Shown here piece after piece: positions 5,497 through 6,550 of a stretch of DNA of 6,550 nt. This stretch comes from Candidatus Omnitrophota bacterium (GTDB lineage: Bacteria > Omnitrophota > Gorgyraeia > Zapsychrales > Zapsychraceae): assembly GCA_016217585.1 (NCBI GenBank), contig JACRHQ010000138.1:1-6550 (forward strand), written 5' to 3'. The notes under the pieces are model-generated. The model saw only the letters and a list, made by a program, of their open reading frames with translations, made no database searches and was not told the DNA's origin. How positions within the stretch are numbered: position 1 is the stretch's first letter; every line of letters begins with the position of its first letter. Position numbers and translations under genes: made by a program.

Positions 5497-6067
5497 AACC
5501 CTGGGGAAGATCAGCCGTCCCCAGAAAAGGATCATCGCCTCGGCGGTTTTTCTCGTCGGCGGATTTCTGCTCGTCTGGAGCCTGATGTATATCCCCCTCC
5601 AGGAGAAGATCGCCCGCCTGCGGCGCGACCTGGAGGAAACGCAGGGGTATATCCGCCAGGTGCAGGCGATGGTGCCCTCCGGCGCCGAGGAGCGGATTGG
5701 GGAAGGGATCAGGTTGCTGGAACAGCAGCACAACCAGCTGGTCGCCAGGTTCCCGGAGAAGGAAGAGGCGTCCTTGACCGCGCTTTTTGACCTGGCCCGC
5801 CGGGCCAACGTGGAAATAAGCACTATTCAATCTCAACAAAAGAATCCCTGCGCAAAAGAATCCGGTATTGAAGGCAAGAAGTGTTATGAGTTGCCGGTGT
5901 CTCTTTCATTGAAGGGAGATTATAAGGATCTGGTAGAATATCTCGAGCTGGTACGGACTTCTTTGCCCGCGTTCGTGACCTTCGAGAGGTTGACGCTGCA
6001 GAAATCAGGCCAGGGCGCGCTGGAGCTCACCGCCGCGCTTGAGATCAAATTATATTTGCTGGTTTAA
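5462..6067 (+). CDS. pilO: PilO, type IV pilus inner-membrane alignment protein
   Basis: A 201-residue bitopic protein. It has a short cytoplasmic tail, a membrane helix at about 24-43 (IIASAVFLVGGFLLVWSLMY), a heptad-like coiled coil at about 46-97, and a ferredoxin-like C-terminal domain. Within that domain, YELPVSLSLKGDYKDLVEYL (142-161), SLPAFVTFERLTLQ (167-180) and ALEIKLYLL (192-200) match the PilO pattern. PilO pairs with PilN in the periplasm and links the platform to PilP and the secretin. The ATG follows AGGGA (5451-5455) by 6 bases and overlaps the PilM-PilN gene by 35 bases, indicating coupled translation. C130 and C141 bracket a short polar loop with unusually low GC, which may be an added disulfide loop. 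Length is normal for the family. Confidence 0.9.
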   Translation: MPLKLNALFSIETLGKISRPQKRIIASAVFLVGGFLLVWSLMYIPLQEKIARLRRDLEETQGYIRQVQAMVPSGAEERIGEGIRLLEQQHNQLVARFPEKEEASLTALFDLARRANVEISTIQSQQKNPCAKESGIEGKKCYELPVSLSLKGDYKDLVEYLELVRTSLPAFVTFERLTLQKSGQGALELTAALEIKLYLLV

Positions 6068-6068
6068 T

Positions 6069-6533
6069 ATGACTCTGGGGAAGAAAGAAAAAATTCAGAT
6101 CGCCGTCACGTTCGCTTCGGCGGTGGTGCTGCTGGTTGTCTTCCGGCATAACTTCGCCGGCCCCGGTCCCAAGGTCGAAACCGTTGCCGGGAAGACGCCG
6201 TCCGCTGCGCCGGCCCCGGCCGCGCAGCCCGCGCCTTTGCAGAGAGAAGACGACATGTCCGTTTTAGAAAAATTGAAAGAGGAGGCGGGGCGCCTTAAGC
6301 CCGGCAGAGACCCTTTCAGCCGGCCGGCGGGTCCGGCGGCGGCCCAAGGGCCCGTCTTGAGCGGCATTGTCTGGGACGCGCGGGACCCCGCCGCGATTAT
6401 CAACGGCCAGGTCGTCCGCGTCGGGGACGACCTGGAATCTCCGGCGGGGCACAAGGTCCTTGCCATTGACAAAAACCGTGTTATTTTAAATGACGGAGAA
6501 CGTAATATTGAACTTATGCTGGACGTCGAATAA
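6069..6533 (+). CDS. PilP/GspC-like pilus assembly protein (HR-type periplasmic domain)
   Basis: A 154-residue protein with a short basic N-terminus, one membrane helix (about 9-25), a Pro/Ala-rich linker (about 43-58), a charged helix (SVLEKLKEEAGRLK, 64-77) and a compact beta domain. RDPFSRP (80-86), LSGIVWDARDPAAIINGQVV (97-116), VGDDL and NRVILNDG are typical of the PilP/GspC homology region that touches the N0 domain of the secretin. There is no Cys lipobox, unlike classical PilP lipoproteins, so anchoring looks GspC-like. The ATG at 6069 is one base after the PilO stop with no strong ribosome site of its own, indicating translational coupling. An in-frame upstream TTG at 6039 lies inside PilO and is less likely. 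Confidence 0.78.
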   Translation: MTLGKKEKIQIAVTFASAVVLLVVFRHNFAGPGPKVETVAGKTPSAAPAPAAQPAPLQREDDMSVLEKLKEEAGRLKPGRDPFSRPAGPAAAQGPVLSGIVWDARDPAAIINGQVVRVGDDLESPAGHKVLAIDKNRVILNDGERNIELMLDVE

Positions 6534-6545
6534 GGATCTGGTGAA

Positions 6546-6550
6546 ATGAC
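6546..6550 (+). CDS. Probable start codon of the next operon gene (cut by window edge)
   Basis: An ATG at 6546-6548 lies 12 bases after the PilP-like stop codon, with AAGGA (6532-6536) and GGTGA (6540-6544) upstream as possible ribosome sites. Only five bases are visible, so the product cannot be read. In pilMNOP-type operons the next gene is commonly the outer-membrane secretin PilQ/GspD, which is the expectation here from gene order only. Confidence 0.4.

Noticed and set aside
4786..5823. 345-codon open frame on the minus strand
   Set aside because: It lies fully antisense to the PilM-PilN and PilO genes, crosses both, and has a basic, His/Pro/Arg-rich composition with no recognisable domain; an artefact of GC-rich coding DNA.
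1..6550. CRISPR array, tRNA, rRNA, insertion sequence, toxin-antitoxin or defence genes
   Set aside because: No regularly spaced repeats, cloverleaf-like sequence, transposase or nuclease motifs were seen; the window is filled by the membrane protein and the pilus operon.

Overview
The window is a chromosomal segment from a moderately GC-rich Gram-negative-type bacterium. It carries most of a type IV pilus / type II-secretion-like assembly operon. The combination of a fused PilM-PilN, an in-line PilO, a GspC/PilP-like protein, a set of pilin-like genes and a degenerate TGAGC/GTCGAA intergenic repeat is reminiscent of uncultured candidate phyla such as Omnitrophota or Elusimicrobiota. That placement is an inference from gene style; nothing here (rRNA, marker gene) proves the taxon.

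Layout, all genes on the + strand: the last codons of an unidentified gene (1-74); a 115-base intergenic stretch with a degenerate interspersed repeat and a small hairpin; a MarC-family membrane protein (190-777); a short intergenic gap with a good sigma-70-type promoter (about 794-821); a major-pilin-like gene (853-1236); a large PilX/GspK-like minor pilin with an extra beta-rich domain spliced into it (1268-2737); a PilV/GspI-like minor pilin (2682-3143); a PilW/GspJ-like minor pilin (3118-3717); a PilM-PilN fusion (3739-5496); PilO (5462-6067); a PilP/GspC-like protein (6069-6533); and the probable start codon of the next gene at the window edge (6546), for which a secretin (PilQ/GspD) would be the expected neighbour.

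How they work together: the four pilin-class proteins (one likely major subunit plus K-, I- and J-type minor subunits) would form the fibre and its tip after cleavage by a prepilin peptidase. The PilM-PilN fusion, PilO and the PilP-like protein would form the inner-membrane alignment subcomplex linking the cytoplasmic motor to an outer-membrane secretin. The motor ATPases, platform protein, prepilin peptidase and secretin are not in the window. From the pilin onward the genes overlap or nearly abut (56-base, 26-base and 35-base overlaps, 21-base, 1-base and 12-base gaps). No convincing terminator is visible between them, so one transcript from the promoter ahead of the pilin gene is likely.

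No wholly unknown system is evident. The most interesting object is the PilX/GspK-like protein. Its pilin ends are conventional, but its middle holds a roughly 220-residue module resembling the jelly-roll-like domains of phage tail and surface proteins, which suggests a tip-displayed adhesin or sensing domain. The second is the PilM-PilN fusion, with degenerate nucleotide-site motifs and a basic N-terminal extension.
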